NCBI RefSeq assembly: GCF_000421105.1
Contig: NZ_ATWF01000002.1
Location: forward strand, 62,001-126,000
Direction: 5' to 3'
Length of the DNA: 64,000 bases
DNA from: Limisalsivibrio acetivorans
Lineage (GTDB): Bacteria; Chrysiogenota; Deferribacteres; Deferribacterales; Geovibrionaceae
Shown: piece after piece, positions 8,147-16,938 of the stretch
How the letters are laid out: each line of letters opens with the position of its first letter
Position numbering within the stretch: position 1 is the first letter of the stretch
Made by a program: the position numbers and the translations under genes
The notes under the pieces: model-generated
Seen by the model: the letters and a program-made list of their open reading frames with translations, nothing else
The model's database searches: none
Told to the model about the DNA's origin: nothing

Positions 8147-10036
8147 ATGGCAGAAACAGTACAATTCAAGGCTGAAGTAAAACAGCTTCTGGATCTTGTG
8201 GTCAATTCCCTTTATTCCCACAAGGAGATCTTTCTCAGAGAGCTTGTGTCCAACGCTTCGGACGCAATAGACAAGCTCCGCTATCTTTCAATCACAGACG
8301 AAAGCCTCGCCGAGGGTGATTCCGACTGGAAGATCAAGATCATCCCCGATGCGGAGAACAAGAGGCTCACCATCAGCGACAACGGTGTCGGCATGAACAA
8401 GGATGACGCCGTGGAGGCGCTTGGAACCATAGCACACTCCGGAACCAAGGAGTTCATCAAGGCTATGCAGTCCAAAGAGGTGCAGGAAAACCCCGAACTC
8501 ATCGGACAGTTCGGTGTGGGCTTCTATTCCGCTTTCATGGCAGCGGACAAGGTCACCGTCGTAAGCCGTAAGGCTGGCGAAGACAAAGGGATCCGCTGGG
8601 AGTCCAACGCCGATGGAACATACACCATCGAAGAGGCGGAAAAACCCTCAAGGGGTACGGACGTTATCCTCGAGATGAAGGAAGATGCCGCCGAATACCT
8701 TGAGGAACACAGGATCCGCTCCATCATAAAGAAATACTCCGACTACATCGAATACCCCGTAACCATGGACGTGGAACGTGAGGTTCCCGTCGAAGGTGAG
8801 GACGAGAAGAAGGAGACGAAGATCGAGGAGGAAACCCTCAACTCGATGAAAGCGGTCTGGCTAAGAAGCAAGGACGAGATCACCGAGGAGGAGTACAACG
8901 AGTTCTATAAGCATATCTCCCACGATTTCACCGACCCCGCAGAGCATATTCACTTTAAGCTTGAAGGAACAACGGAGTTCACCGCCCTGCTCTACATCCC
9001 CCAGAAGGCCCCCTTCGACATACTCTATAAAGACTACAAGGCGGGCCCCGCGCTCTATGTTAAGAAGGTTCAGATCATGGACCACTGCGAGGATCTTCTC
9101 CCCCTCTACCTTCGTTTCGTGAAGGGTGTTGTGGACTCTAGCGACCTTCCGCTGAACATCTCCCGTGAGCTTCTGCAGAACAACCGCATGGTGGAGATAA
9201 TCAAAAAGAACCTTACCAAGAAGGTGCTTGAGAAACTCAAGGATATGAAAGAGAACGATACCGAGAAGTACGAAAGCTTCTACGCCGAGTTCGGTCCTAT
9301 CCTCAAGGAGGGGCTCCACTACGACTTCTCCCGCAAAGAGGAGATCGCTGGTCTTCTGCGTTTCAGCACCACAGATGAGAGCGGTGTGACCGATCTCGAT
9401 TCATACATCCAGAGGATGAAGCCCGATCAGAAGGAGATATACTACATCTCCGGCGGAAGGCATGCAGACCTCCAGAAATCCCCCTATCTCGAAACCTTTA
9501 AGGACAAGGGGTACGAGGTTCTCTTCATGACCGATGAGATCGACGATATAGTCATCCCCGGCCTTGGCCAGTACAAGGAGAAAGAGGTTAAGTCCATCGT
9601 AAAGGGTGATATCGATCTCGGAGAGGACAGCGAGAAGAAGGAAGAGAAGAAGAAGGAGCTCGAAGGGCTTCTCGGTGCGGTTAAGACCCAGCTTGACGAC
9701 AAGGTGAAGGATGTCCGCCTTTCCGGCAGACTCAAGGAGAGCGTATGCTGCCTTGTGGGGGACGACAACGACATGGACCCCAACATGATCCGCATCATGG
9801 AGGCGATGGGACAATCCGTTCCCAAGCCCAAGAAGATCCTTGAGATAAATCCCGACCACGAGCTTTTCGGCGAGATGAAGAAGCTGTATGAGACCGATTC
9901 GGACAGCTCCGTAATATCCGATTACTCAAAGCTCCTCTACAACCTCGCACTAATCCTTGAGGGGAGCCAGCCCGAGGATCCGTCAGTTTTCGCCGGCAGG
10001 ATGAGCGATCTGATGGTAAAGGAGCTCAAAGGCTGA
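8147..10036 (+). CDS. htpG: Chaperone protein HtpG (bacterial Hsp90)
   Basis: ATP-dependent cytosolic chaperone, full length at 629 residues. The GHKL ATPase domain has ELVSNASDAIDK, the DNGVGM motif and GQFGVGFYSAFM glycine-rich lid; the middle domain contains the catalytic-loop stretch SRELLQ; the C-terminal dimerisation domain is complete. AGAGGAGG lies just before the ATG. A monocistronic unit is suggested by its own promoter and the terminator at 10067-10091. Confidence 0.98.
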   Translation: MAETVQFKAEVKQLLDLVVNSLYSHKEIFLRELVSNASDAIDKLRYLSITDESLAEGDSDWKIKIIPDAENKRLTISDNGVGMNKDDAVEALGTIAHSGTKEFIKAMQSKEVQENPELIGQFGVGFYSAFMAADKVTVVSRKAGEDKGIRWESNADGTYTIEEAEKPSRGTDVILEMKEDAAEYLEEHRIRSIIKKYSDYIEYPVTMDVEREVPVEGEDEKKETKIEEETLNSMKAVWLRSKDEITEEEYNEFYKHISHDFTDPAEHIHFKLEGTTEFTALLYIPQKAPFDILYKDYKAGPALYVKKVQIMDHCEDLLPLYLRFVKGVVDSSDLPLNISRELLQNNRMVEIIKKNLTKKVLEKLKDMKENDTEKYESFYAEFGPILKEGLHYDFSRKEEIAGLLRFSTTDESGVTDLDSYIQRMKPDQKEIYYISGGRHADLQKSPYLETFKDKGYEVLFMTDEIDDIVIPGLGQYKEKEVKSIVKGDIDLGEDSEKKEEKKKELEGLLGAVKTQLDDKVKDVRLSGRLKESVCCLVGDDNDMDPNMIRIMEAMGQSVPKPKKILEINPDHELFGEMKKLYETDSDSSVISDYSKLLYNLALILEGSQPEDPSVFAGRMSDLMVKELKG

Positions 10037-10066
10037 ACATAAAACACAACTGATATATTCAACAGA

Positions 10067-10091
10067 GGGAGCCTGCGGGCTCCCTTTTTTT
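10067..10091 (+). terminator. Rho-independent terminator of htpG
   Basis: GGGAGCC (10067-10073), loop TGCG, GGCTCCC (10078-10084), followed by seven T. Confidence 0.92.
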
Positions 10092-10161
10092 CCGCCTTCT
10101 TGTGCACGTTTCTTGCTATTTACCTCCTGCGGGTTCTTCTCATAAGTGAAAGGAGGAAAAA

Positions 10162-10791
10162 ATGAACATAAACTCTGTAACCGCAGGGGAGGCTACCAAG
10201 CTGTTCGGCAGCCGAAACAAGGGTGTGAACGATGAATTCTCACGTGCTCTGGACAAAAGACTGGACGAGATAAGGAGCACTCAGGAAAGGATCAAATCGA
10301 AGCACGGCTCCTTCCATAAACCGATCACAATGCCCAATTCAGGCGGGAAAGCCATAACTCTCGAAAGTATCGCAGACAGAACAAAGCTTCTGGAGAGTGT
10401 TTTCAAGGAAACACTTGGCGATATCCTCAAGGATAGAGGTATCGACACCTCCACACCCTTTGAGCTTCGCACTGGAAGAAACGGAGGGGTAACCGTCACA
10501 GGTGAACACCCCCAGAAGGATCAGATAAACAAGATCTTCGAGGACTACCCCGATCTTGAAAACCTCTTCAGAGGCATCTCCTCAAACCACCACCTGATGG
10601 CCGCCGCCGAGGCATCGGAGCAGTTCCGCAACGACTATGCGGTTAATCCCGTTTCCGCTGTTATGAAGCACTCATACCTTTTTGACGGTTCGTTGAAAAT
10701 CGATGTCTGGCTCAGGATCACCGAGGATGGTTTCACATGGGATACTGAGACCGAAGGTACCAACGAAGCTAAAGATACCAAAGCGGTTTGA
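10162..10791 (+). CDS. Conserved-looking hypothetical protein (209 aa)
   Basis: AAAGGAGG lies eight bases before the ATG, and codon use matches neighbours, so this is a real gene. The product is soluble and without signal peptide. The N-terminal part is charged and helical (LDKRLDEIRSTQERIKSK, about 27-44), and a middle segment has TGRNGGVTVTGEHPQKDQI (about 105-123). The short-linker/globular layout is vaguely like flagellar or axial-structure accessory proteins, but I do not recognise a family and no flagellar genes flank it. Function unknown. Confidence 0.75.
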   Translation: MNINSVTAGEATKLFGSRNKGVNDEFSRALDKRLDEIRSTQERIKSKHGSFHKPITMPNSGGKAITLESIADRTKLLESVFKETLGDILKDRGIDTSTPFELRTGRNGGVTVTGEHPQKDQINKIFEDYPDLENLFRGISSNHHLMAAAEASEQFRNDYAVNPVSAVMKHSYLFDGSLKIDVWLRITEDGFTWDTETEGTNEAKDTKAV

Positions 10792-10796
10792 TATAC

Positions 10797-10824
10797 TTGA
10801 CACTCCCCGGACAGAATCTATAAT
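10797..10824 (+). promoter_or_regulatory. Near-perfect sigma-70 promoter before the CsgG-like lipoprotein gene
   Basis: TTGACA (10797-10802), 16-base spacer, TATAAT (10819-10824): both hexamers are consensus. It lies 30 bases before the TTG start at 10855. Confidence 0.85.
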
Positions 10825-10854
10825 AGAACAGATTCTTCACCGGGGAGGTTTACA

Positions 10855-11850
10855 TTGCGTGTTCTTTTACTGGCTCTGCTTATTCTTGCCGCTGCATGCA
10901 CACCCAGGGTAAAAACATCCGTTCTTCTCCCTGCGAACTTCCCCCACGCCGCAGAGCCTAAAACCGTTGCGGTTATGCCCTTTTCCGGCAATATGGGTGC
11001 GCAGGCTTCCGTTGCTCTCGAATCTGCCCTATCCTCTGTAAAGGTTGACGGACGTGAATACTTCACCATTGTAGACAGGGTCGCCCTCCAGAATATCGTG
11101 GACGAACAGAACCTTGCTATCTCCGGTCTTACGGAGAGCGGCGACCTCATGCGTGTTGGCGCACTGACCGGCGCAGAGGGAATATACACGGGCTACGCCT
11201 ACTTCGACACCGAAACCAGCCACTTCCACAGAAAAGTAACAAGATGCGCACAACGGGATAAGGATAACAAATGTGTCCAGTGGGGGGAGTACAACGAACC
11301 CTGCACAAGGGTGAGCGTATCCGTATCACTGAACCCGAGGCTTACGGATGTAAGCACAGGAAGGGTGCTCTTCTCATACAAATACACCAAAAACAGATCC
11401 GCAGAAAAATGTGCCTCCGACACCTACTACTCCCTCCCCTCCTCCAGCGAACTAAAGAACAGAGCTCTCAACGCCATGATAAACGAGTTTATAACCGATG
11501 TTGCACCGCACACCGTTGTAATTGAGATTAAGCTCATGAAATCACCCGCACCGGAGGACAAAAAGGCAGAAGAACTGCTCAAGGCGGGGATCAGCTTCGC
11601 AGAAGAGAACCGGATGGATAGAGCATGCAGGCTCTGGCGGGAGGCGGAGGTTATCGGCAGAAGCGCCGCACTCCTGCACAATATTGGAGTATGCGAGGAG
11701 ACAGAGGGAAACTACAATGAGGCTCTGAACTACTACAACTCTGCGGACAGGATGCTTATGGAGCCGGAAGATATTCTGAATGAATCTCTGAGAAGGATTA
11801 AAAACAGGCTGAGAGAGGTTGAGGAGCTTGAGGCTCAGCTGGCCAAATAA
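10855..11850 (+). CDS. CsgG-like outer-membrane lipoprotein with C-terminal TPR repeats
   Basis: Starts at TTG 10855 with GGGGAGG six bases upstream. Lipoprotein signal peptide with Cys at residue 15 (LILAAAC). Residues about 35-225 resemble the CsgG/curli-assembly fold (AVMPFSG, then DRVALQNIVDEQ and GALTGAEGIYTGY). About 235-331 contain two TPR-like helix pairs (LLHNIGVCEETEGNYNEAL). CsgG relatives form or support outer-membrane secretion pores, but many lipoproteins of this class are unassigned and no curli genes are nearby. Transcribed from a consensus promoter, so probably abundant. Confidence 0.8.
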   Translation: MRVLLLALLILAAACTPRVKTSVLLPANFPHAAEPKTVAVMPFSGNMGAQASVALESALSSVKVDGREYFTIVDRVALQNIVDEQNLAISGLTESGDLMRVGALTGAEGIYTGYAYFDTETSHFHRKVTRCAQRDKDNKCVQWGEYNEPCTRVSVSVSLNPRLTDVSTGRVLFSYKYTKNRSAEKCASDTYYSLPSSSELKNRALNAMINEFITDVAPHTVVIEIKLMKSPAPEDKKAEELLKAGISFAEENRMDRACRLWREAEVIGRSAALLHNIGVCEETEGNYNEALNYYNSADRMLMEPEDILNESLRRIKNRLREVEELEAQLAK

Positions 11851-12260
11851 CGCTCCCACTCTTCCTTGAAAATATCGGGTATGCCTATGAGCTTTCCAGT
11901 TTTCAGGTTAACAAAAGCTCCCGACTGCTCTCCACGGAAATGAAGCTTAGTACCTACGTATATCTCCATGGTGATAAACCATCTGAGCCTGTCCAGACCG
12001 GAGATCCACATAAGAGCCTCCGGCTCATCACCTATTCTAAGGGGTCTTTTGTAATGAGCCTGGGTCTTATTAACCACGGGACCTATGCAGAGCTCAACTT
12101 GCTTTGAAAGTGGATAATGCTCAATGAGCATATCGTTACGAAGATCCTCCATCCAGCGGATGTAGACAATGTTGCTCACAACGCCTGCGAAATCGATATC
12201 ATAACTGCGTATTTCGGGTTTCCGTGATATCCCGAAGGGCTTTGAAGTTATATCGGTCAT
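11835..12260 (-). CDS. Acyl-CoA thioesterase, 4HBT/YbgC hotdog family
   Basis: Single hotdog-fold protein of 141 residues. The signature DIDFAGVVSNIVYIRWMED matches the YbgC/4-hydroxybenzoyl-CoA thioesterase pattern (Asp, Gly, then a Tyr/Trp helix). Expected to hydrolyse acyl-CoA in the cytoplasm; chain preference cannot be read. Its start overlaps the stop of the upstream exonuclease gene by four bases, so the pair is translationally coupled. It converges on the lipoprotein gene with a 16-base 3' overlap. Confidence 0.88.
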   Translation of the reverse strand: MTDITSKPFGISRKPEIRSYDIDFAGVVSNIVYIRWMEDLRNDMLIEHYPLSKQVELCIGPVVNKTQAHYKRPLRIGDEPEALMWISGLDRLRWFITMEIYVGTKLHFRGEQSGAFVNLKTGKLIGIPDIFKEEWERYLAS

Positions 12261-12919
12261 CCTCTGTCACCAACACTGCTCTCCTCTCTGGAGGAACACT
12301 CCTCCTCTTCAAACTGGCGGTAGTCGGTATCATCCTCAACCACTTTGGGATAGAGCTTCAGGCAGACCCAGGCATCCGTGGCGGCATAAACCCTCTGTTT
12401 GCGGGTGAGCTCAGACCTTGCCCAGTTCGTCTTCTGCATCGTTTTAACCAGCTTCATACCGAGGTATCTTGCCGCAAGGCTCCTTGCACCGAACTGGATT
12501 ATCCCTTTAGCGGAGGCCATCTCACCGAGGTCGATAAAACCGCCTTCATCAAAGGTGTTCAATTCCTTAAGCTTCTTTATGTCATCCCTTATTCCGATCC
12601 CGACCTTCTTCGTATCCTCCGATTCCAAAAGATCTTTCATAGCAGAGGATATGCCGGTGGTGCCAAGCTGAAAAAGGTAAGCCTTATGCTCTGTGGATAG
12701 CTGTAGGAGTGAGACGGGATACATTACACCCTTCCTAAAGGAGGGGCGGCTTTCTGTATCGAAGCCTATCATTTCATGCTTCATAAGCACAGAAGCACAC
12801 CTTTCGGCCTCCTGCTCAGTTCGCACAGTAACGATATCACCCTTAAAGCGAAGCGCCGGCAGGGAGGCGATATATTCCCTGCTCATTCTGTTTATCATTG
12901 GTTTCACTGTTCGTTCCAT
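12257..12919 (-). CDS. DEDD-family 3'-5' exonuclease (RNase D-like)
   Basis: A 220-residue single exonuclease domain. Exo I motif D54-T-E56 (GFDTES), Exo II region GIGIRDDIKKL and Exo III region YAATDAW are present, as in RNase D and the DNA polymerase I proofreading domain. There is no HRDC domain, so it is a short stand-alone form; RNA or DNA substrate is undecided. The start is uncertain: ATG codons at residues 1, 8 and 12 all lack a good ribosome site. Operon with the downstream thioesterase (ATGA overlap). Confidence 0.88.
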   Translation of the reverse strand: MERTVKPMINRMSREYIASLPALRFKGDIVTVRTEQEAERCASVLMKHEMIGFDTESRPSFRKGVMYPVSLLQLSTEHKAYLFQLGTTGISSAMKDLLESEDTKKVGIGIRDDIKKLKELNTFDEGGFIDLGEMASAKGIIQFGARSLAARYLGMKLVKTMQKTNWARSELTRKQRVYAATDAWVCLKLYPKVVEDDTDYRQFEEEECSSREESSVGDRG

Positions 12920-13026
12920 CGGTGTTTTTATAACATCATAAGTTTATTTCGTAAACAACTCCCTTCGCCATCGCCAAACTCTTCACCCATTATGCAGGAT
13001 ATGATCACAAAACCTAATTCTGGTGA

Positions 13027-13055
13027 TTTACAATTTTGCACAAATATTCTATTCT
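13027..13055 (+). promoter_or_regulatory. Candidate promoter for the REC-domain gene
   Basis: TTTACA (13027-13032), 17-base spacer, TATTCT (13050-13055), 37 bases before the ATG at 13092. Confidence 0.4.
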
Positions 13056-13091
13056 TTTTTACAAGAATACAACAAAGAGGGCTGGATATTT

Positions 13092-14138
13092 ATGGAAAGA
13101 ACACGTCTGCTGATTGTGGATGATGAAAGCATTGTAATCGACCTCTATAAGGGGCTTTTCAAAAATCTTCAGGGCACTACCCTTGATAGTGCGTCGAACG
13201 GGAAAGACGCCGTCGAACTGGCCAGACAGAACAAGCCCGATGTGGTCATCATGGATTTCCGAATGCCCCAGATGAACGGCCTCGAAGCAACAAAACAGAT
13301 CGTAATGATGCACCCTGAAACCATCGTTGTTATGACCACTGCAGAGGACGACGAAGAGCTGGAAGAAGAGATGCTTATGATCGGTGCGGTATCCTTCATC
13401 CGAAAGCCTGTAAACCTTAAGCTCCTCAAATTCACCGTGGGCAACTTCCTGGAGATTGCCAGAGCCAGAAAGTCCTCACCCCAGAAGGCTCAACCGGACC
13501 AAAACGATGAAAAACAAAAGGATGTAACCGTCCATGAAGAGCCCGAGGCTACCCCCGCAGAACAGCACGAGGCTACCGAAGCGCCTATAGAAGAACAGGA
13601 AAACGCTGAGCTTGATGATGTTCAAAGCAGGATGATAAGCTCTGATACGGTGAAGGTAACACCGCAGGAGTTCCTCGATTCCCTCAGTGAGGATATGCAG
13701 GAGGACATAGAGGACCTGGATGACAAACTGGATCTCGTAAGCTCTGTGGTCAATGATCTGCACCTGCACAACACCAGAGAAAACCAGCTCGCCGCCGCCT
13801 CTGCCTTCCAGGCGCTTGCCAAGGTGCTGAACATGTTCAGAGAGTTTCCCACACTGTCATACTCGCTCAACAATGTTTCATCCTTCATAAACAGCATAGA
13901 TCCCGAAACCTTCACTGGTGCGGCAAAGACAAGGCTTGTCCACACCTTAAGCGACTTCGAGCAGGAGCTTTACACATGGAAGAGGAAGGTATTCGACGAA
14001 CGAACAGCGGAGGATATCCACTTCAACGATATAACCTTCCTGAGCTTCAGCCTCCAGCTGGACTCCATCTTCGCAGATGAAAACGTGTACGCATCCGACG
14101 ATGACGGAACCAGCTACGGAGACGTGGAGCTCTTCTAA
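13092..14138 (+). CDS. Response regulator with long uncharacterised C-terminal domain
   Basis: Start set at ATG 13092 (MERTRLLIVDDE); an upstream extension would encode a poor N-terminus through the promoter. REC domain 1-120 with D10/D11 and phospho-acceptor D55 (VIMDFRMP). A Glu/Pro/Ala-rich linker follows (about 135-185), then a helical domain of about 160 residues (EFLDSLSEDMQEDIEDLDDKLD onward) that I do not recognise. Output is therefore probably protein-protein. No partner kinase adjoins; it converges with yedF (3-base gap). Confidence 0.85.
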   Translation: MERTRLLIVDDESIVIDLYKGLFKNLQGTTLDSASNGKDAVELARQNKPDVVIMDFRMPQMNGLEATKQIVMMHPETIVVMTTAEDDEELEEEMLMIGAVSFIRKPVNLKLLKFTVGNFLEIARARKSSPQKAQPDQNDEKQKDVTVHEEPEATPAEQHEATEAPIEEQENAELDDVQSRMISSDTVKVTPQEFLDSLSEDMQEDIEDLDDKLDLVSSVVNDLHLHNTRENQLAAASAFQALAKVLNMFREFPTLSYSLNNVSSFINSIDPETFTGAAKTRLVHTLSDFEQELYTWKRKVFDERTAEDIHFNDITFLSFSLQLDSIFADENVYASDDDGTSYGDVELF

Positions 14139-14141
14139 GAA

Positions 14142-14723
14142 CTATATACGGATAAGCTTGTCCGCTTTAAACATTTTGGTCATAACAGTATGAGCATCGG
14201 CGATCTTCCCCGCCCTCAGGTTGTCTGCAATGCCGAAATGCTCAAGGCATGTTCCACAGCAAAGCACCTCAACCCCCATATCCTCAAGCTCCTTGAGTAC
14301 TGCAACGGTATCCTCATCGGAAACAGCCATACGCACCGAGGTGTTCACAAGGATAAGAGTCTCGGGGATGCTGTCCATATTCTTAACGTTGCCGAGGAAG
14401 CCCTTCATAAGCTTGCGCCCCAGTGTCTCGTCCTCAGCGCCAAGACATTCCCCTGATATATGCAGAACGATGCTCTCAGAACTTTCGGTAAGGACCTCAT
14501 CGATGGAACACTCGTATCCCTTAACGATCTCAACCCTCCAGTTGTCCCCCTCCTGAACATTTTTGCAGGTGAAACCCTGGCTCTCTGCGAAGTTTTTAAC
14601 ATTAACCGAGGATGTAGAGTTATCCACAATAACGGTAACAACACCCTCCTCTATACTTTCCAATGCTTCCTTTGCCATAATCACAGGTTCAGGGCAAAGT
14701 TTTCCTCTGGCATCTACCTTCAT
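14142..14723 (-). CDS. yedF: YedF, sulfurtransferase-like selenium metabolism protein
   Basis: GGAGGAGAA precedes ATG 14723, giving 193 residues. The N-terminal TusA-like domain has the CPxP motif at C10-P-E-P13; the C-terminal DsrE/F-like domain carries CCGTCLEHFGI with several cysteines. This two-domain form (TIGR03527-type) is known to co-occur with selenium-using genomes and is thought to handle selenium or sulfur during selenophosphate supply. It supports the selenoprotein call at 52399-52752. No selD, selA or selB is in the window. Confidence 0.9.
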   Translation of the reverse strand: MKVDARGKLCPEPVIMAKEALESIEEGVVTVIVDNSTSSVNVKNFAESQGFTCKNVQEGDNWRVEIVKGYECSIDEVLTESSESIVLHISGECLGAEDETLGRKLMKGFLGNVKNMDSIPETLILVNTSVRMAVSDEDTVAVLKELEDMGVEVLCCGTCLEHFGIADNLRAGKIADAHTVMTKMFKADKLIRI

Positions 14724-14864
14724 TTCTCCTCCATAAATTGTCAAATATTTGCAAAATCACACTGATTACACAAACATTAACCGTATGTTCAATGTAAACG
14801 ATTGAAGCTGTCCGAATATAAGTGTAGAATTATATTGATTATTTAATAATATTTAAAGAGAGAC

Positions 14865-16814
14865 ATGACAAGAAAAACAACGGAGCTGGTCCAGCTTATA
14901 TCAAACATACTTGCAGGAACTGTTGCGGGATTCATCACTCTCGTATCCTCTTCGGCCTTCCAAAAAACGCTGATAGGTGCGAATGTTTTTGCGTTTAAGG
15001 GCTATATTATCCCCGCCGTATTCGGCATCATAGCCGGCGCTTTGACAGGTTACCTGTACAATCTGAGCACCAAAAATGCACGGGCTATTCAAGAAAAGAA
15101 CATATTTCTCGAACATGAAATTGCGGAGAGGCTTAAAACCGAAAAGGAGCTTATTAAGATCTCCGCCGCCGTTGAGCAGAGCCCCGTCATGGTTGTTATA
15201 ACCGATGAAAACGGCATTATTGAGTACGTAAACCCCGCCTTCGAGAACATCACAGGCTTCACTATCAACGACAAGATAGGCAATATACCCTGCATCCTCA
15301 GCAATGTTTGCGAACAAAATAATATAGAACATGAGGTTCTGAGGATCGTAAAAGAGCAGGATACATGGCGTGGAGATATTAAAAACAGAAAGAAAAGCGG
15401 CGAGGAATACTGGGAATCCGCAACGGTTTCCTCTGTTAAGAACAAATCTGGAAGTATAACAAACTACGTAATCATAAAAGAGGATATAACAGAGAAAAAA
15501 GCAGCGGAGGATCTCCTTAACTTTCAGGCATACCACGATCCCCTCACATCCCTGCCTAACAGAAACTCTCTGGAAAAGCGGCTTTCAGCCATAGAGGCAG
15601 AAAAAGACGGTGAACCGAACCAAGCGGCGCTCATTTATCTCGATATAGATAACTTCAAGGATCTGAACGACAGTCTCGGTCACGAGCTGGGGGATATGAT
15701 CATAAAAGAGGTCTCCGAAAGGCTGGTTTCCATGTTCGATGAACAGTACGAGGTCTTCCGCTGGGACGGGGTAGAGTTCATCATACTACTCAGAAACATG
15801 AGCACCGCAAAGCTCAGCAGCTTCGCCACTAATATCCTGAACAGCCTCTCAAACAGGATATCCATAAACGGCCATGAAATCCACCTCACATGCTCCGCCG
15901 GCATGGCCTCCTGCCCAAGAGACACAGATGAACCGATAAACCTTGTCAAACTCGCCGATCTTGCCCTTAGCAGCAACAGAAAGGAACCTAGAAATACATA
16001 CACATTCTACCGGAGTGAGATGAGCGTTCAGGTGAATAAGCGACTCGAGCTTGAGAATATGCTCCACTCCGCCCTTGAGAATAACGAGTTTACACTCTAT
16101 TACCAGCCCAAGATCGATATGCGTATGAACGCCGTATACGGAACAGAGGCACTCTGCCGATGGAATAACCCGAAAAAGGGATTCATGCCCCCGGGTGAAT
16201 TTATCCCTGTGGCTGAGCAGAGCGGGCTTATAACATACCTTGGTGAAAAGGTTTTCGATATGGCCTGCTCCCAGGCAAAGGATTGGAAGGATAGCGGATT
16301 TGACTACGGCTCGATCTCCGTAAACATATCACCCATACAGTTCACATCCAAAAACTTCACCAAGTCCATTGTGGACACAGTCCACCTATACGGCATAAAT
16401 CCCGCAACCATTGAGCTGGAAATAACCGAAACCGTGCTGATGGATAACTTTGAATATGCGTCCAAACTCCTCCATGAACTGAACGAGGCGGGCTTCCCCA
16501 TTTCCATAGACGATTTTGGAACGGGCTACTCGTCCCTCGGCTACCTTAAGAACCTCCCCATCGCAAACATAAAGATAGACCGTTCATTCATAACCGGCGT
16601 TCCTGCGGATTCCAGCAACGCTTCCATAGTCTCTGCCATCGTAAAAATGGCGGAAAGCCTGAACCTTAAGACAGTGGCCGAAGGTGTTGAAACCAAGGAA
16701 CAGCTGGAGTTTCTCCTGTCAGTAAACTGCGATCTTCACCAGGGATATTTCTTCTCCCGCCCTGTGCCCCCCTCCGAGATAAAAAACACATACTCGACAC
16801 TTTTGACAGTTTAA
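14865..16814 (+). CDS. Membrane PAS-GGDEF-EAL protein with degenerate GGDEF, likely c-di-GMP phosphodiesterase
   Basis: Membrane protein of 649 residues: two N-terminal TM helices (about 12-34 and 43-65), PAS (about 100-205), GGDEF (about 222-385) and EAL (about 400-645). The cyclase motif is changed to W-DGVEF (301-305), missing the first Gly and the Asp, so it should not make c-di-GMP; such domains often bind GTP to regulate the EAL. The EAL domain looks catalytic: E428-A-L, ITETVLMDN, IDDFGTGYSSL and AEGVET. Expected role is lowering c-di-GMP in response to a signal at the PAS. Not obviously in an operon. Confidence 0.92.
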   Translation: MTRKTTELVQLISNILAGTVAGFITLVSSSAFQKTLIGANVFAFKGYIIPAVFGIIAGALTGYLYNLSTKNARAIQEKNIFLEHEIAERLKTEKELIKISAAVEQSPVMVVITDENGIIEYVNPAFENITGFTINDKIGNIPCILSNVCEQNNIEHEVLRIVKEQDTWRGDIKNRKKSGEEYWESATVSSVKNKSGSITNYVIIKEDITEKKAAEDLLNFQAYHDPLTSLPNRNSLEKRLSAIEAEKDGEPNQAALIYLDIDNFKDLNDSLGHELGDMIIKEVSERLVSMFDEQYEVFRWDGVEFIILLRNMSTAKLSSFATNILNSLSNRISINGHEIHLTCSAGMASCPRDTDEPINLVKLADLALSSNRKEPRNTYTFYRSEMSVQVNKRLELENMLHSALENNEFTLYYQPKIDMRMNAVYGTEALCRWNNPKKGFMPPGEFIPVAEQSGLITYLGEKVFDMACSQAKDWKDSGFDYGSISVNISPIQFTSKNFTKSIVDTVHLYGINPATIELEITETVLMDNFEYASKLLHELNEAGFPISIDDFGTGYSSLGYLKNLPIANIKIDRSFITGVPADSSNASIVSAIVKMAESLNLKTVAEGVETKEQLEFLLSVNCDLHQGYFFSRPVPPSEIKNTYSTLLTV

Positions 16815-16846
16815 ACAGTTGCAATAGTATAACCTATTATTATATT
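16803..16846 (+). promoter_or_regulatory. Tandem candidate promoters before cas6
   Basis: TTGACA (16803-16808) with TAGTAT (16825-16830) at 16 bases, and TTGCAA (16819-16824) with TATATT (16841-16846) at 16 bases. The first -35 sits inside the end of the GGDEF-EAL gene. Both point to the Cas6-like gene, leaving a leader of about 85-100 bases. Confidence 0.5.
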
Positions 16847-16938
16847 GTAATTAAGAGAAACAAAAATACACAATGCACTGTTTATGAAATGCTTAATGCC
16901 ACTTTAGGCTGTAGTTCTGAACAGAAAAGGGGCTTAAT

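Noticed and set aside
16815-16938. CRISPR leader or repeats upstream of the Cas6-like gene
   Set aside because: No direct repeat longer than a few bases with regular spacing; only promoter-like boxes.
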